From: Gemmatimonadaceae bacterium
GTDB taxonomy: Bacteria > Gemmatimonadota > Gemmatimonadetes > Gemmatimonadales > Gemmatimonadaceae
Assembly (NCBI GenBank): GCA_025358925.1
Contig: JANYHT010000029.1
Span: 186,001-250,000, forward strand
Direction: 5' to 3'
Length of the DNA: 64,000 nt
Position numbers and translations under genes: made by a program. The notes under the pieces were generated by a model. The model saw only the letters and a list, made by a program, of their open reading frames with translations. It did not search any database and was not told the DNA's origin. This document shows, piece after piece, positions 23,828-33,223 of this stretch (positions are counted from its first letter, which is position 1; each line of letters starts with the position of its first letter).

Positions 23828-24303
23828 TGGTGTCGACGCCCATCCTCGATGCACTGCACACCGCACTGTCCGCCAATGGCGCGCGCACGGCGCAATCGCA
23901 CGGTGTATTCGTCTGCGAGCTCGAATCGGAGTATCTATTCGCAGCCGCAACGCAACTCAAGTCGGTTTTTGCGTTTGACGTATTCCTCGACGTCACCGCG
24001 GTTGACTGGCCCAACCACGCGTTGCGCTTCGAAGTGGTCTACCACTTCTATTCCACGACGCACAAAATACGTGTGCGGCTTAAAACACGTGTCTCCGAAG
24101 CCACTCCCCATGTACCAACGCTGCGACCACTCTACGGGTCAGCGGGCTACATGGAGCGCGAATGCCACGATATGTACGGCATCATGTTTGACGGCAACGA
24201 CGACCTGCGTCCCATCCTGCTGTACGAGGGTTTTCACGGACACCCGCTGCGCAAAGACTATCCGAAGCAGCTCGAGCAACCACTCGTACGCTATCGGTTT
24301 TAG
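23827..24303 (+). CDS. nuoC: NADH-quinone oxidoreductase subunit C
   Basis: The 30-kDa-type subunit, 158 residues, with the signature ERECHDMYGIMFDGNDDLRP and the C-terminal LRKDYPKQ. It is separate from nuoD here, unlike the fused nuoCD of E. coli. ATG 23827 overlaps the nuoB stop. Confidence 0.96.
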   Translation: MVSTPILDALHTALSANGARTAQSHGVFVCELESEYLFAAATQLKSVFAFDVFLDVTAVDWPNHALRFEVVYHFYSTTHKIRVRLKTRVSEATPHVPTLRPLYGSAGYMERECHDMYGIMFDGNDDLRPILLYEGFHGHPLRKDYPKQLEQPLVRYRF

Positions 24304-24306
24304 TCG

Positions 24307-25530
24307 ATGACCGACCAACTCACGATTCCGAATCCGGTACGGTCAGCGTTCGTCACGCACGAGCGCGAAGGTTCGGTGATTGTCAATATCGGACCATCGC
24401 ACCCGGCCACACACGGCACCGTACAAATCATCGCAGAGCTCGACGGCGAGCGCGTGCTGCGTACTGATGTACACTGCGGCTACTTGCACCGCGGATTCGA
24501 AAAGGAATGCGAAGATCACACGTGGCACAATCTCATTCCCTACGTAGACCGACTCAACTACTGCTCGGCGCTGATCAACGACTTCGCCTACTGCGACGCC
24601 GTCGAACAATTGATGAGTATCGATATCACACCGCGTTGCAAGTATTTGCGCACGCTGCTTTCGGAGTATTCGCGTCTCACGGATCATCTCACGTGCGTCG
24701 CCGCGAGCCTCATGGAGTTAGGCGCGATGACCGCGTTCTTATATCTGGTGATGATCCGCGACTACATGTACGAACATCTCGCGGCCCTGACGGGCGCCCG
24801 CGTGACGTATTCCTACGGACGCATTGGTGGGCTTGCCGATGACTTGCCGGCAGGATGGCTCACACGTCTCGCCGAAATTCTCGATCAATACGCCGACTTT
24901 GTCGGACGCGTACACGGGCTCGTGGATCGTAATCGCATCTTCATTGATCGCATGCGCAACGTTGGCGTGATCAGTACCGCCGACGCATTGAACTGGGGCT
25001 TCACCGGACCCATTCTGCGTTCCACCGGCGTACCACGCGACCTGCGCAAAGACACACCATACCTCGCATACGCCGAGTTGGATTTTCAAGTGCCGGTGGG
25101 CATTAACGGCGACAACTACGATCGCTACTTCGTCCGCATGCGGGAGATGGACGAGTCGGTCCACATGATGCGCCAGCTTATGGATCTGCTACCGGACGGC
25201 CCTATCAACGTCGACGATCGGCGTTGCGTGTTTCCGCCGAAAGCACTCGTGTACAACGAAATCGAATCACTGATCAACCACTTCAAACTGGTGATGGAAG
25301 GACCTTCCGTTCCACCAGGCGACATCTACACCGCGCACGAAGCACCCAACGGCGAACTCGGATTTTATATCGTCAGCGTTGGCGGTGGCGTACCGCACAA
25401 AGTGCACGTGCGCAGCCCCAGCTTCGTCCATATGGGTGGGGTACACCTCATGCTCAACGGCGGTCAACTCGCTGATGTCGTCACAACATTTGGTTCCGTG
25501 AACATGATCGGCGGGGAGTGTGATCGATGA
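24307..25530 (+). CDS. nuoD: NADH-quinone oxidoreductase subunit D
   Basis: The 49-kDa-type subunit, 407 residues, which forms the quinone pocket with NuoB and is evolutionarily related to the large subunit of [NiFe] hydrogenases. Seen: NIGPSHPATHGTVQIIAELDGE, HRGFEKECEDHTW, RLDYCSAL-like LNYCSALINDFAYC, and near the C-terminus VHVRSPSFVHMGGV. It lacks the NiFe cysteines, as normal. Follows nuoC after 3 bp and overlaps nuoE by 4 bp. Confidence 0.97.
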   Translation: MTDQLTIPNPVRSAFVTHEREGSVIVNIGPSHPATHGTVQIIAELDGERVLRTDVHCGYLHRGFEKECEDHTWHNLIPYVDRLNYCSALINDFAYCDAVEQLMSIDITPRCKYLRTLLSEYSRLTDHLTCVAASLMELGAMTAFLYLVMIRDYMYEHLAALTGARVTYSYGRIGGLADDLPAGWLTRLAEILDQYADFVGRVHGLVDRNRIFIDRMRNVGVISTADALNWGFTGPILRSTGVPRDLRKDTPYLAYAELDFQVPVGINGDNYDRYFVRMREMDESVHMMRQLMDLLPDGPINVDDRRCVFPPKALVYNEIESLINHFKLVMEGPSVPPGDIYTAHEAPNGELGFYIVSVGGGVPHKVHVRSPSFVHMGGVHLMLNGGQLADVVTTFGSVNMIGGECDR

Positions 25531-26018
25531 AACACCTCATCCCCGAGTTCAACGAGATGCGCAAACGCTATCCACCCGACTTCGAATCGTCGCTCGTCAT
25601 CCCATGCGTGCGACGCATTCAGGAGGATCGCGGCTACGTGGCCGACAGCGATATTGACGAACTCGTGGAATATTTAGGCGTACCACGCATTCAGATCGAA
25701 GAAGTGCTCGCCTTCTATACAATGCTTCGTCGCGCACCCATCGGTCGCTACCATCTGCAGGTGTGCCACAATGTGTCATGCTCGATGCGTGGTGCCGAAC
25801 GACTCGTCGCACAGCTCACACGCACATTGGGAATCGCACCGGGGGAAACCACGCCGGACGGCCGGTACACGCTGTCCACCGTAGAGTGTCTCGCCTCGTG
25901 CGGCACCGCACCGATGATGATGATCAACGACACGTACTACGAGAATTTGGATCTCACGACCGTAGACGACCTGATCGCGCAGGTCACGTCAGCCTCCACC
26001 GTCGAGCGTGCCACGTGA
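25527..26018 (+). CDS. nuoE: NADH-quinone oxidoreductase subunit E
   Basis: The 24-kDa-type subunit, 163 residues, with a thioredoxin-like fold holding the [2Fe-2S] cluster N1a. Ligands: CHNVSCSMRGAE (two Cys) and VECLASCGTAPMM (two Cys). ATGA overlap upstream, GTGA overlap with nuoF. Confidence 0.96.
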   Translation: MKHLIPEFNEMRKRYPPDFESSLVIPCVRRIQEDRGYVADSDIDELVEYLGVPRIQIEEVLAFYTMLRRAPIGRYHLQVCHNVSCSMRGAERLVAQLTRTLGIAPGETTPDGRYTLSTVECLASCGTAPMMMINDTYYENLDLTTVDDLIAQVTSASTVERAT

Positions 26019-27310
26019 CCGGCAAAAAGTTATTCATGGACTTCGCGATCACGGCCACGTCACACACGTTGGCCGAGTATCAGGCACGTGGTGGATACGA
26101 GGCGTTGGCGAAGGTATTGCGTGAGATGAAACCGGAGGAGGTCACGAAGGAAGTCTCTGCGTCCGGTCTCCTCGGCCACGGCGGTGCAGCGTTTCCAGCG
26201 GGTCGGAAGTGGGGCGTCATCAAGCTGAACGACGGACAGCCGCACTATCTATGTATGAATGCGGATGAAGGCGAACCCGGCACGTTTAAAGATCGCTGGC
26301 TCATGGAGCACACGCCGCACTTGGTGTTGGAGTCGATGCTGATTGGTTCGTACGCGTTGCAAGGTCGGCACTCATTCATCTACATTCGCGGCGAGTTTGA
26401 TCTGTCGTACCGTCGTTTGGCCGACGCCTTGGAAGAGGCGTACGCCGATGGATTGTTTGGAGAGAATATTCTCGGTAGCGGGTTCTCGTGCGACTTGGTG
26501 ATCTATCGCGGTGCCGGTTCGTACGTGTGCGGTGAGGCGTCGGCGATGTTGACGTCCCTTGAAGGAAAAAAAGGGTACCCGCGCAATCGGCCACCGCGAC
26601 TTACGGTGCAGGGGCTGTATAAGCGTCCCACCGTCGTGAACAATGTGGAGACGCTGGCCAACGTGCCCTACATTGTGAAGCATGGTGCGGCAGCATTTCG
26701 CGCGGTTGGTACAGCTAAAAGCCCGGGCACGCAGCTCATTTCCATTTCAGGACATATCAACAAGCCCGGCGTGTATGAGGTGGAGTATGGCTATCCATTT
26801 GCAAAGTTTTTGTTCGACGATTGCGGCGGCATACTGCACGGCCAGCAACTTAAGTGCGTGATCCCAGGCGGCATCTCTACGAAGGTGCTCACGGCTGAGG
26901 ATATCGCGCCGCTCGTGCTCGATCACGCATCGCTTGTTGACGCCGGCTCGCAGCTTGGCTCACAGGGTATGATTGTGGTCGCCGAAGGCACGTGTATGGT
27001 GCGTCTGCTGCAGGTGATGCTGCGTTTTTATCATCACGAGTCCTGTGGTCAATGCACCCCGTGCAGAGAAGGGATGGGGTGGCTGGAGAAAATCAGTACA
27101 CGCGTGGTCGCCGGCGGTGGCGTGCCTGAGGACATTGCGCGGCTGTATCAAATTTCGCGTGCAAACGATGGGACAACGATTTGCGGACTAGGGGACGCTG
27201 CTGGTTACGCGACCGTTGGCATCCTCGACAAGTATCGCCACGAGTTTGACTTTTACATCGAGCACAAGCGTTCGATGTTTGATGGCCGACTGGAGGTAGC
27301 CGCCGCATGA
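26015..27310 (+). CDS. nuoF: NADH-quinone oxidoreductase subunit F
   Basis: The 51-kDa-type subunit, 431 residues, which oxidises NADH with FMN and passes electrons to cluster N3. Motifs: LLGHGGAAFPAGRKWG, NADEGEPGTFKDRWLME, GAGSYVCGEASAMLTSLEG, and the cluster ligands ESCGQCTPCREG with a further Cys in GTTICGLGDAAG. I use the GTG at 26015 (GTGA overlap with nuoE); ATG 26036 is possible. Confidence 0.96.
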   Translation: MTGKKLFMDFAITATSHTLAEYQARGGYEALAKVLREMKPEEVTKEVSASGLLGHGGAAFPAGRKWGVIKLNDGQPHYLCMNADEGEPGTFKDRWLMEHTPHLVLESMLIGSYALQGRHSFIYIRGEFDLSYRRLADALEEAYADGLFGENILGSGFSCDLVIYRGAGSYVCGEASAMLTSLEGKKGYPRNRPPRLTVQGLYKRPTVVNNVETLANVPYIVKHGAAAFRAVGTAKSPGTQLISISGHINKPGVYEVEYGYPFAKFLFDDCGGILHGQQLKCVIPGGISTKVLTAEDIAPLVLDHASLVDAGSQLGSQGMIVVAEGTCMVRLLQVMLRFYHHESCGQCTPCREGMGWLEKISTRVVAGGGVPEDIARLYQISRANDGTTICGLGDAAGYATVGILDKYRHEFDFYIEHKRSMFDGRLEVAAA

Positions 27311-28767
27311 TTGATTTTTTCATCGACGGTGTAGCCGTGCAGGCTGAAAATGGGCACACGGTGATGCAGGCGGCCGTAGCGGCTGGCATCAACATTCCGT
27401 CGTTCTGTTGGCACCCGCAATTGTCCGTGCCGGGCAACTGTCGCATTTGTATGGTGGAGGTTGAGGCCGACGGTGGCGCGTGGTTTGATATCTCGTGCAA
27501 CATGCCGGTCGTAAGTGGCATGCGCGTGCTGACCGATTCGGAAAAGGTGAAAGAGCTGCGCAAGGATACGATGCAGTTCATCACGCTCAACCATCCCGTT
27601 GACTGCGGTATTTGCAACAAGTCGGGCGAGTGCTTGTTGCAGGATCATCATTTCGCGTACAACGGGATGCCCTCGCTATCGCGAGATCCAAAAACACACG
27701 CCACAAAGTTTTATCCGTTGTCCGAGCGCATCATGCTGGACAACGAACGGTGCATCATGTGTTCGCGGTGCGTGCGTTTCACTGCCGAAATTTCAAAATC
27801 GAATGCGCTGGGTGTTGAGAATCGCGGTGATCATTCGCTGATTCGTCCCGCGGCCGATGTGAACTTCGATGATGACGTATACTCGGACAATGTGATCGAC
27901 ATCTGTCCTGTTGGTGCGCTGCTGTCGCGTGAATTGCTCGATCACGCCCGCGTGTGGTACCTCAAGGCCACGCCCTCGGTGTGTCCGGGGTGTGAGCGCG
28001 GGTGCAGTATCAACATTTGGCATCGTAAAGCAGAGTGGAAACTCAACGCGCTTGATCCGCGACTCAATACGCGCATTGATCGCATCACACCTCTCGACAA
28101 TCCAGCGGTCAATGGGCCGTGGGTGTGCAACAAGGCACGTGATTTAAGTCGCATCTTCGAGCGCGCGCGCGCGACGCAGCCGATGGTGCAGGGCGCCGCA
28201 ACATCGTTGTCGGAGGCCATCGCGGCGGCAGCGGAGCTGATTGCAAACGCACAGCACCCGGTGGCGTTCGTCTCCAGTTGGGGCTCAAACGAAGAGCTCG
28301 CGGCATTTCACACGACGTTCGACTCCACATTTACCAGTTTTGTGAAAGCGGATTGGACGGTGCAACCAGGTGAGCGCATTGCCGACGATGTACTCATCAA
28401 GCCTGACAAAAATCCCAACACTTTTTTTGCGCGCACGATGTTTTCACCGATGCCAGATGATGCGTCGGTGGCTGTCCCGGTTGATACAGACGTGCTCTTG
28501 GTCTGGGGTGACGGTGTAGCGCTCGATGCGGTACCGGCAACAACGCGGGTGATCCTGCTCACGTCGTATGACTTGCCGGGCCATAGTCGCGCCGACGTGC
28601 TACTTCCGATCAGTGTGCAAACGGAACGGAGTGGTCACTACACCAACTTCGCTGGTGTGGTCACCGCGTTTGCGCAGTGTTTTCCAAAGCATGCAAATGT
28701 ATCGGATGCGGCCATTTTGTTTGAAGCCATCTATGCAGCCTCGTCTCACGTTGTGGGAGCGCGATAG
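27307..28767 (+). CDS. nuoG: NADH-quinone oxidoreductase subunit G, short form
   Basis: The 75-kDa-type subunit, 486 residues, shorter than the 700-900 residues common in the family; the molybdopterin-like C-terminal domain is much reduced. Fe-S ligands are present: PSFCWHPQLSVPGNCRICMVEV, HPVDCGICNKSGECLLQDH, CIMCSRCVRF, DICPVGAL, plus a VCPGCERGCSI set for a further cluster. Ends TAGTG, overlapping nuoH by 1 bp. Confidence 0.95.
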   Translation: MIDFFIDGVAVQAENGHTVMQAAVAAGINIPSFCWHPQLSVPGNCRICMVEVEADGGAWFDISCNMPVVSGMRVLTDSEKVKELRKDTMQFITLNHPVDCGICNKSGECLLQDHHFAYNGMPSLSRDPKTHATKFYPLSERIMLDNERCIMCSRCVRFTAEISKSNALGVENRGDHSLIRPAADVNFDDDVYSDNVIDICPVGALLSRELLDHARVWYLKATPSVCPGCERGCSINIWHRKAEWKLNALDPRLNTRIDRITPLDNPAVNGPWVCNKARDLSRIFERARATQPMVQGAATSLSEAIAAAAELIANAQHPVAFVSSWGSNEELAAFHTTFDSTFTSFVKADWTVQPGERIADDVLIKPDKNPNTFFARTMFSPMPDDASVAVPVDTDVLLVWGDGVALDAVPATTRVILLTSYDLPGHSRADVLLPISVQTERSGHYTNFAGVVTAFAQCFPKHANVSDAAILFEAIYAASSHVVGAR

Positions 28768-29915
28768 TGCTGCCAGATCTCGCGATCTCCCTACTGTTTA
28801 TCGTCGGGTCGATTGTCATGCTGATGAGCTTTGGTGGTTTGCTCACGTGGGTGGAGCGCAAGCAAGCAGCCGTGATGTCCGATCGCATCGGTGCCAATCG
28901 TGCGTATATCCGGGTGCCATTCACGCAAATCAAACTGGTGTGGATGGGACTGTTTCACGGCATGGCTGACGGCTTGAAGATGCTGATGAAGGAGGATTTC
29001 AAGCCACGTACGTACGACCAGTTGGCGTATACATTGGCGCCGTATGTCGTGTTTGCGCCGGTACTGTTGGTGTTCGCGGTGATTCCGTTTGGCGGCGTAC
29101 TCGATCCCGGCAAGCTGATTCCATCCTTGGCAACGTGGTTTGGTGGACGCACGTATCCAATGCAGATCGCCAATCTCGATGCTGGCCTCTTGGTGATCTT
29201 CGCGTTTAGCGGCCTTACCATTTTGGGAACCATGCTTGCCGGGTGGTCGTCCAATAACAAGTTTTCGCTGTTGGGCGGTGTCCGCGCGGGTTCGCAAATG
29301 ATCTCCTATGAACTGGTGATGGGACTCACCGTCATGGGATTGATTCTGGTGTTTGGCACCGTCGATCTGCGTCGCATGGTCACGCAGCAATCGGGCATGA
29401 TTTGGGGCGTGTTGCCAGCGTGGGGCGTGTTCTATCAGCCGGTTGCAGCAGTGCTCTTCCTCACAGCAGCGATCGCTGAAAACAAGCGTATTCCGTTTGA
29501 CTTACCGGAAGCCGAATCGGAGTTGGTGGCGGGGTATTACACGGAGTACAGCGCCATGAAAATGGGGCTGTTCATGTTCGCGGAGTTTATTGAGATCGCC
29601 ATTGTTGGCGCGCTGTTTACCACGTTGTTCTTGGGTGGATATAATTTGCCATTCATGAACGATGCGGGCTTTGCATTGCCGGGCGGTCATCTCATCGAAA
29701 TGCGACACGGCGTTGTGGTGCTTACGCAGTTACTCGTCTTCCTCGCGAAAGTGTTTCTGATGTGCGTGTTCCAGATTCAGATCCGCTGGTCGCTGCCCCG
29801 TTTTCGGTATGATCAGATGCTGTCGTTCGCGTGGAAGCTGCTCTTGCCCCTTACGCTGCTGAATTTGTCCATCACGGCTGTTCTCGTCTGGCTACGCCAA
29901 GGAGCCACGTCGTGA
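28767..29915 (+). CDS. nuoH: NADH-quinone oxidoreductase subunit H
   Basis: The ND1-like subunit, 382 residues and eight or more helices, forming the quinone entry channel. Diagnostic: LLTWVERKQAAVMSDRIGAN, MADGLKMLMKEDF, RIPFDLPEAESELVAGYYTE. Starts at a GTG overlapping the nuoG stop by 1 bp; overlaps nuoI by 4 bp. Confidence 0.97.
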   Translation: MLPDLAISLLFIVGSIVMLMSFGGLLTWVERKQAAVMSDRIGANRAYIRVPFTQIKLVWMGLFHGMADGLKMLMKEDFKPRTYDQLAYTLAPYVVFAPVLLVFAVIPFGGVLDPGKLIPSLATWFGGRTYPMQIANLDAGLLVIFAFSGLTILGTMLAGWSSNNKFSLLGGVRAGSQMISYELVMGLTVMGLILVFGTVDLRRMVTQQSGMIWGVLPAWGVFYQPVAAVLFLTAAIAENKRIPFDLPEAESELVAGYYTEYSAMKMGLFMFAEFIEIAIVGALFTTLFLGGYNLPFMNDAGFALPGGHLIEMRHGVVVLTQLLVFLAKVFLMCVFQIQIRWSLPRFRYDQMLSFAWKLLLPLTLLNLSITAVLVWLRQGATS

Positions 29916-30529
29916 CGCCGAAGCAATTGCCGCAATACGATACGAAGGCGCACGTGCGCAAAGCATACTGGAACGAACCAACGATGTCGTGGTGGGAGCG
30001 CGCATACCTCCCTGAAATACTACGCGGATTGTCGATTACGACGGGCATTTTTCTGCGCAACATGTCGCGCTGGATTACCGGCCGCAAAGGCGCGCTCACC
30101 ACGTACTATCCTGAAGAGAAGCGTGCCGACTACGCACCGCGTAATCGTGGCAAACACATTCTCACGCAACGCCCAGACGGTACGCCGCAGTGCATTGCGT
30201 GCAACATGTGCGCGACGGTCTGCCCCGCCAAGGTGATCGAAATTGAGGCTGGCTTTGACGCGTCCGATCCGGCGCATCCCAAGTTCCCGATCCGGTTCGA
30301 AATCGACTATTCGCGTTGCGTTTTTTGTGGACTGTGCGTTGAAGCGTGCCCGGAAGACGCAATTCGCATGGAACCGGATACACCAGCACTTGCGTCGACC
30401 GATCGCTTTGACATGTGGCTCACGATGGATGAAATGCTGACGTGGAATCCGCATCGCGACGTGTTAAAGCCGTATCCACCCAAAGGCGGCTTGTCGCTAC
30501 CGCGAGGCGACGTATCCTCGACTCACTAG
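29912..30529 (+). CDS. nuoI: NADH-quinone oxidoreductase subunit I
   Basis: The 23-kDa-type ferredoxin subunit, 205 residues, carrying clusters N6a and N6b. Two [4Fe-4S] motifs: CIACNMCATVCPAKVIEIE and CVFCGLCVEACPEDAIRME, each C-x2-C-x2-C-x3-C-P. It starts at a GTG overlapping the nuoH stop. Its 3' end lies in the upstream region of nuoJ (see that entry). Confidence 0.96.
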   Translation: MTPKQLPQYDTKAHVRKAYWNEPTMSWWERAYLPEILRGLSITTGIFLRNMSRWITGRKGALTTYYPEEKRADYAPRNRGKHILTQRPDGTPQCIACNMCATVCPAKVIEIEAGFDASDPAHPKFPIRFEIDYSRCVFCGLCVEACPEDAIRMEPDTPALASTDRFDMWLTMDEMLTWNPHRDVLKPYPPKGGLSLPRGDVSSTH

Positions 30530-31026
30530 TCCTCGCGCTGTTTGGCGGACTGGCGCTATTGGGCGCTCTCCTCATGCTAGTGCTGCGAGAACCCATGCGC
30601 GTCGCACTCGCCCTCATCACCACCATGGTCTCACTCGGCGCCATCTATGGTCTGCTGGGCGTACACTTCATCGCCGCATTTCAAGTACTGATTTATGTCG
30701 GTGCGGTGATGGTGTTCATGGTCTATGTGATCATGCTGCTGGAAGTCCGCGAGGCGGCTGGTAATCAGCGGTACTCTCGCTTGCTCATTCCTGGAGCGTT
30801 AGCGTTTGCGATGCTCGTTGGAGTGCTTGGGATCAGTGTGTGGCATACGTTTGGCGCGAGCGCAGTGTCGACGGGTGCGGAGGGGGCGGTGTACGGCATG
30901 TCGACATTTTCGGCAACGTTTTTGCGCGACTATTGGCTGCCGTTTGAACTCACCACCGTATTGTTGGTGGCAGCAATCGTTGCAGCGTTGGCGGTGATTA
31001 AGGTGAGTCGGAAGGCGCATGGATAA
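30442..31026 (+). CDS. nuoJ: NADH-quinone oxidoreductase subunit J
   Basis: An ND6-like membrane subunit with LALLGALLMLVLREPMRVAL, FIAAFQVLIYVGAVMVFMVYVIMLL and a C-terminal helix near LLVAAIVAALAVIKV. The five-helix plan is complete. The start is odd: the only standard start codon before the first helix is the GTG at 30442, 88 bp inside nuoI. The family-like N-terminus begins near LDSLVLALFGG at about 30517, where an ATC at 30514 preceded by GAGG (30504-30507) could serve. Overlaps nuoK by 8 bp. Confidence 0.9.
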   Translation: MESASRRVKAVSTQRRLVATARRRILDSLVLALFGGLALLGALLMLVLREPMRVALALITTMVSLGAIYGLLGVHFIAAFQVLIYVGAVMVFMVYVIMLLEVREAAGNQRYSRLLIPGALAFAMLVGVLGISVWHTFGASAVSTGAEGAVYGMSTFSATFLRDYWLPFELTTVLLVAAIVAALAVIKVSRKAHG

Positions 31027-31321
31027 ACATCAGCTGCTCCTCTGGCTCGCCATTGCGCTCTTTTCGCTTGGGTTGCTCGGTGTCATCGTGCGGCGCAACG
31101 CCCTCATCATGTTGATGTGCATGGAACTGATGCTCAACGGTGTGAATCTAAGTTTGATCACGTTCTTACATCAAAACGGCGCTGCCGCTGGCGGCGTGCT
31201 GGTCTTTCTTGTGTTCGTGGTGGCGACTGCAGAGATCGCGATTGCCATTCCCATTGTGCTGCTGCTGGTGCGTCGCAAGCGCAGTCTAGATCTCGATGCT
31301 TTCTCCGATCTGCAGGGATAG
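31019..31321 (+). CDS. nuoK: NADH-quinone oxidoreductase subunit K
   Basis: A 100-residue ND4L-like subunit with three helices. The acidic residues of the proton channel are present in MLMCMELMLNGVNLSLI and VVATAEIAIAIPIVLLL. The ATG overlaps the end of nuoJ by 8 bp. Confidence 0.97.
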   Translation: MDKHQLLLWLAIALFSLGLLGVIVRRNALIMLMCMELMLNGVNLSLITFLHQNGAAAGGVLVFLVFVVATAEIAIAIPIVLLLVRRKRSLDLDAFSDLQG

Positions 31322-31327
31322 GCAACG

Positions 31328-33223
31328 ATGACTCACGCGCTCTTGTTAATCGCGCTACTCCCGTTACTCGGCTTCCTGGTGAATGGCGTATTCGCCACGC
31401 AGCTCGGCGGCAATCGTGTTGGGAAGACCTTTGTGACCGTGGTGGCATGTGGAATGCCGCTGCTGTCATTCGCGCTGACCATCGTCAGCTTTTTGCAACT
31501 CCGGTCAGGCGGGTATGCACCGATTGTTGAGAGTGCCTATCGCTGGGCGTTCATTGATGGTCGGTCATTCGACATTGCGTTTTATTTTGATCGCCTGAGC
31601 GCGATCATGACCCTTGTCGTGACAGGCGTCGGGTCGGCTATTCACGTGTACTCGACAGGGTACATGAAGGACGACAAGAGTTACGGGCGCTTCTTCTCGT
31701 ACTTAAATCTCTTTTTGTTTTTCATGCTGCTATTGGTGCTCGGTCGCTCGATGCTGGTATTGTTTGTCGGCTGGGAAGGCGTGGGGCTCGCCTCGTACCT
31801 GCTGATTGGGTTTTGGTTTGACGATCTCGCCAACGCGCGTGCCGGGAAAAAAGCGTTCATTACCAATCGCATTGGTGACGCTGGATTTTTGCTCGGCATG
31901 TTTGTGTTGTATCAAGCGTTTGGCACGCTGGATATGGATGTCATCAACGCGGCGTTCAACAGCGCGACATTGCCCCTTGTCTCTGCCAGTCTTGTAGGGA
32001 TGCTGTTGTTCATCGGCGCTACGGGAAAATCGGCGCAAATACCGCTTTTTGTGTGGCTACCAGACGCGATGGCGGGTCCAACGCCGGTGTCCGCCTTGAT
32101 TCACGCCGCCACAATGGTCACGGCCGGCGTGTATCTCGTGGCGCGTATGTCTGGCGTGTACACCCACGCGCCGGAAGCGTCACATGTCATTGCTGTGATT
32201 GGCTTGGCCACGGCGTTCTTTGCGGCGACAATCGCGCTTGTCCAAACCGATATTAAAAAGGTGCTGGCGTATTCCACTATATCGCAGCTCGGCTTCATGT
32301 TTCTCGCGCTTGGCGTTGGTGCGTACGGCGCTGCGATCTTTCACGTCGTCACGCATGCCTTCTTTAAAGCGTGTCTGTTTCTGGGCGCGGGCAGCGTGAT
32401 TCACGCGATGTCCGGCGAGCAAGATGTGCGCAAGATGGGTGGGTTGGCGCGAAAAATTCCGCTTACCTTTGGCACCTTCGCCGTCGCTACGGCGGCGATC
32501 GCTGGCATTCCGCCACTCGCAGGATTTTTCTCGAAGGATGAGATCCTCTGGTACGCATTTGCGAGCAGTCGCGGCGGGTCGCCGTGGCTATGGAGCGTTG
32601 CTGCCTTCACGGCGTTGCTGACCGCATTCTACATGTTTCGCCTGTTGTGGCTCACGTTTCTTGGCACGTCTCGCGTGGATCACGATGTGGCCCATCATAT
32701 TCACGAGTCACCGTCGTCAATGACCGGCGTCTTGGTTGTACTCGCGGTGCTTTCGGCTGTTGGGGGCGTGTTGGCGCTCTCGCATTTTCTCGAGCCGCAA
32801 CTCGCACTGCCATTCGTGAGCGAAGAGTTGCATCACCTTGAGACGCCGCTGGTGATTGTCTCCGTCGCGCTAGCGCTGCTTGGACTGGCAGGAGCCGCGT
32901 ATGTCTTCGGTGGCCCGCCATCGCGCGCCGAGTCGTTGCGCGTACGGTTTGGTGGTGTTCATCGGTTGTTCACGGCCAAATATTACGTAGACGAATTGTA
33001 CGATCGCGTTTTTGCCAAGCCGTTGTTGTGGATCTCCGAGCATGTCTTTCTGCGCTTTGGTGATCGCACCGTGCTGGACGGGGCACTCAACGGCCTCGCA
33101 TCGCTTGGTCAACAAGCGGCCGGCGCGCTCAGTCGCGTGCAGTCAGGCAGCTTGCATCGCTATGCATTGTTTGTGATGGTCGGTATCGTGAGCGCATTGC
33201 TGTGGAGTTGGGCGCATGCGTGA
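31328..33223 (+). CDS. nuoL: NADH-quinone oxidoreductase subunit L
   Basis: The distal antiporter-like subunit, 631 residues, with FVGWEGVGLASYLLIGFWF, WLPDAMAGPTPVSALIHAAT, KKVLAYSTISQLGFMFLALG, and the C-terminal lateral helix region (FGGVHRLFTAKYYVDELYD). Standard length. 6 bp after nuoK and overlapping nuoM by 8 bp. Confidence 0.97.
   Translation: MTHALLLIALLPLLGFLVNGVFATQLGGNRVGKTFVTVVACGMPLLSFALTIVSFLQLRSGGYAPIVESAYRWAFIDGRSFDIAFYFDRLSAIMTLVVTGVGSAIHVYSTGYMKDDKSYGRFFSYLNLFLFFMLLLVLGRSMLVLFVGWEGVGLASYLLIGFWFDDLANARAGKKAFITNRIGDAGFLLGMFVLYQAFGTLDMDVINAAFNSATLPLVSASLVGMLLFIGATGKSAQIPLFVWLPDAMAGPTPVSALIHAATMVTAGVYLVARMSGVYTHAPEASHVIAVIGLATAFFAATIALVQTDIKKVLAYSTISQLGFMFLALGVGAYGAAIFHVVTHAFFKACLFLGAGSVIHAMSGEQDVRKMGGLARKIPLTFGTFAVATAAIAGIPPLAGFFSKDEILWYAFASSRGGSPWLWSVAAFTALLTAFYMFRLLWLTFLGTSRVDHDVAHHIHESPSSMTGVLVVLAVLSAVGGVLALSHFLEPQLALPFVSEELHHLETPLVIVSVALALLGLAGAAYVFGGPPSRAESLRVRFGGVHRLFTAKYYVDELYDRVFAKPLLWISEHVFLRFGDRTVLDGALNGLASLGQQAAGALSRVQSGSLHRYALFVMVGIVSALLWSWAHA

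Noticed and set aside
24307-25530. NuoD-like gene as part of a group 4 hydrogenase
   Set aside because: It lacks the NiFe cysteine pairs and lies in a full nuoA-N order with nuoEFG.
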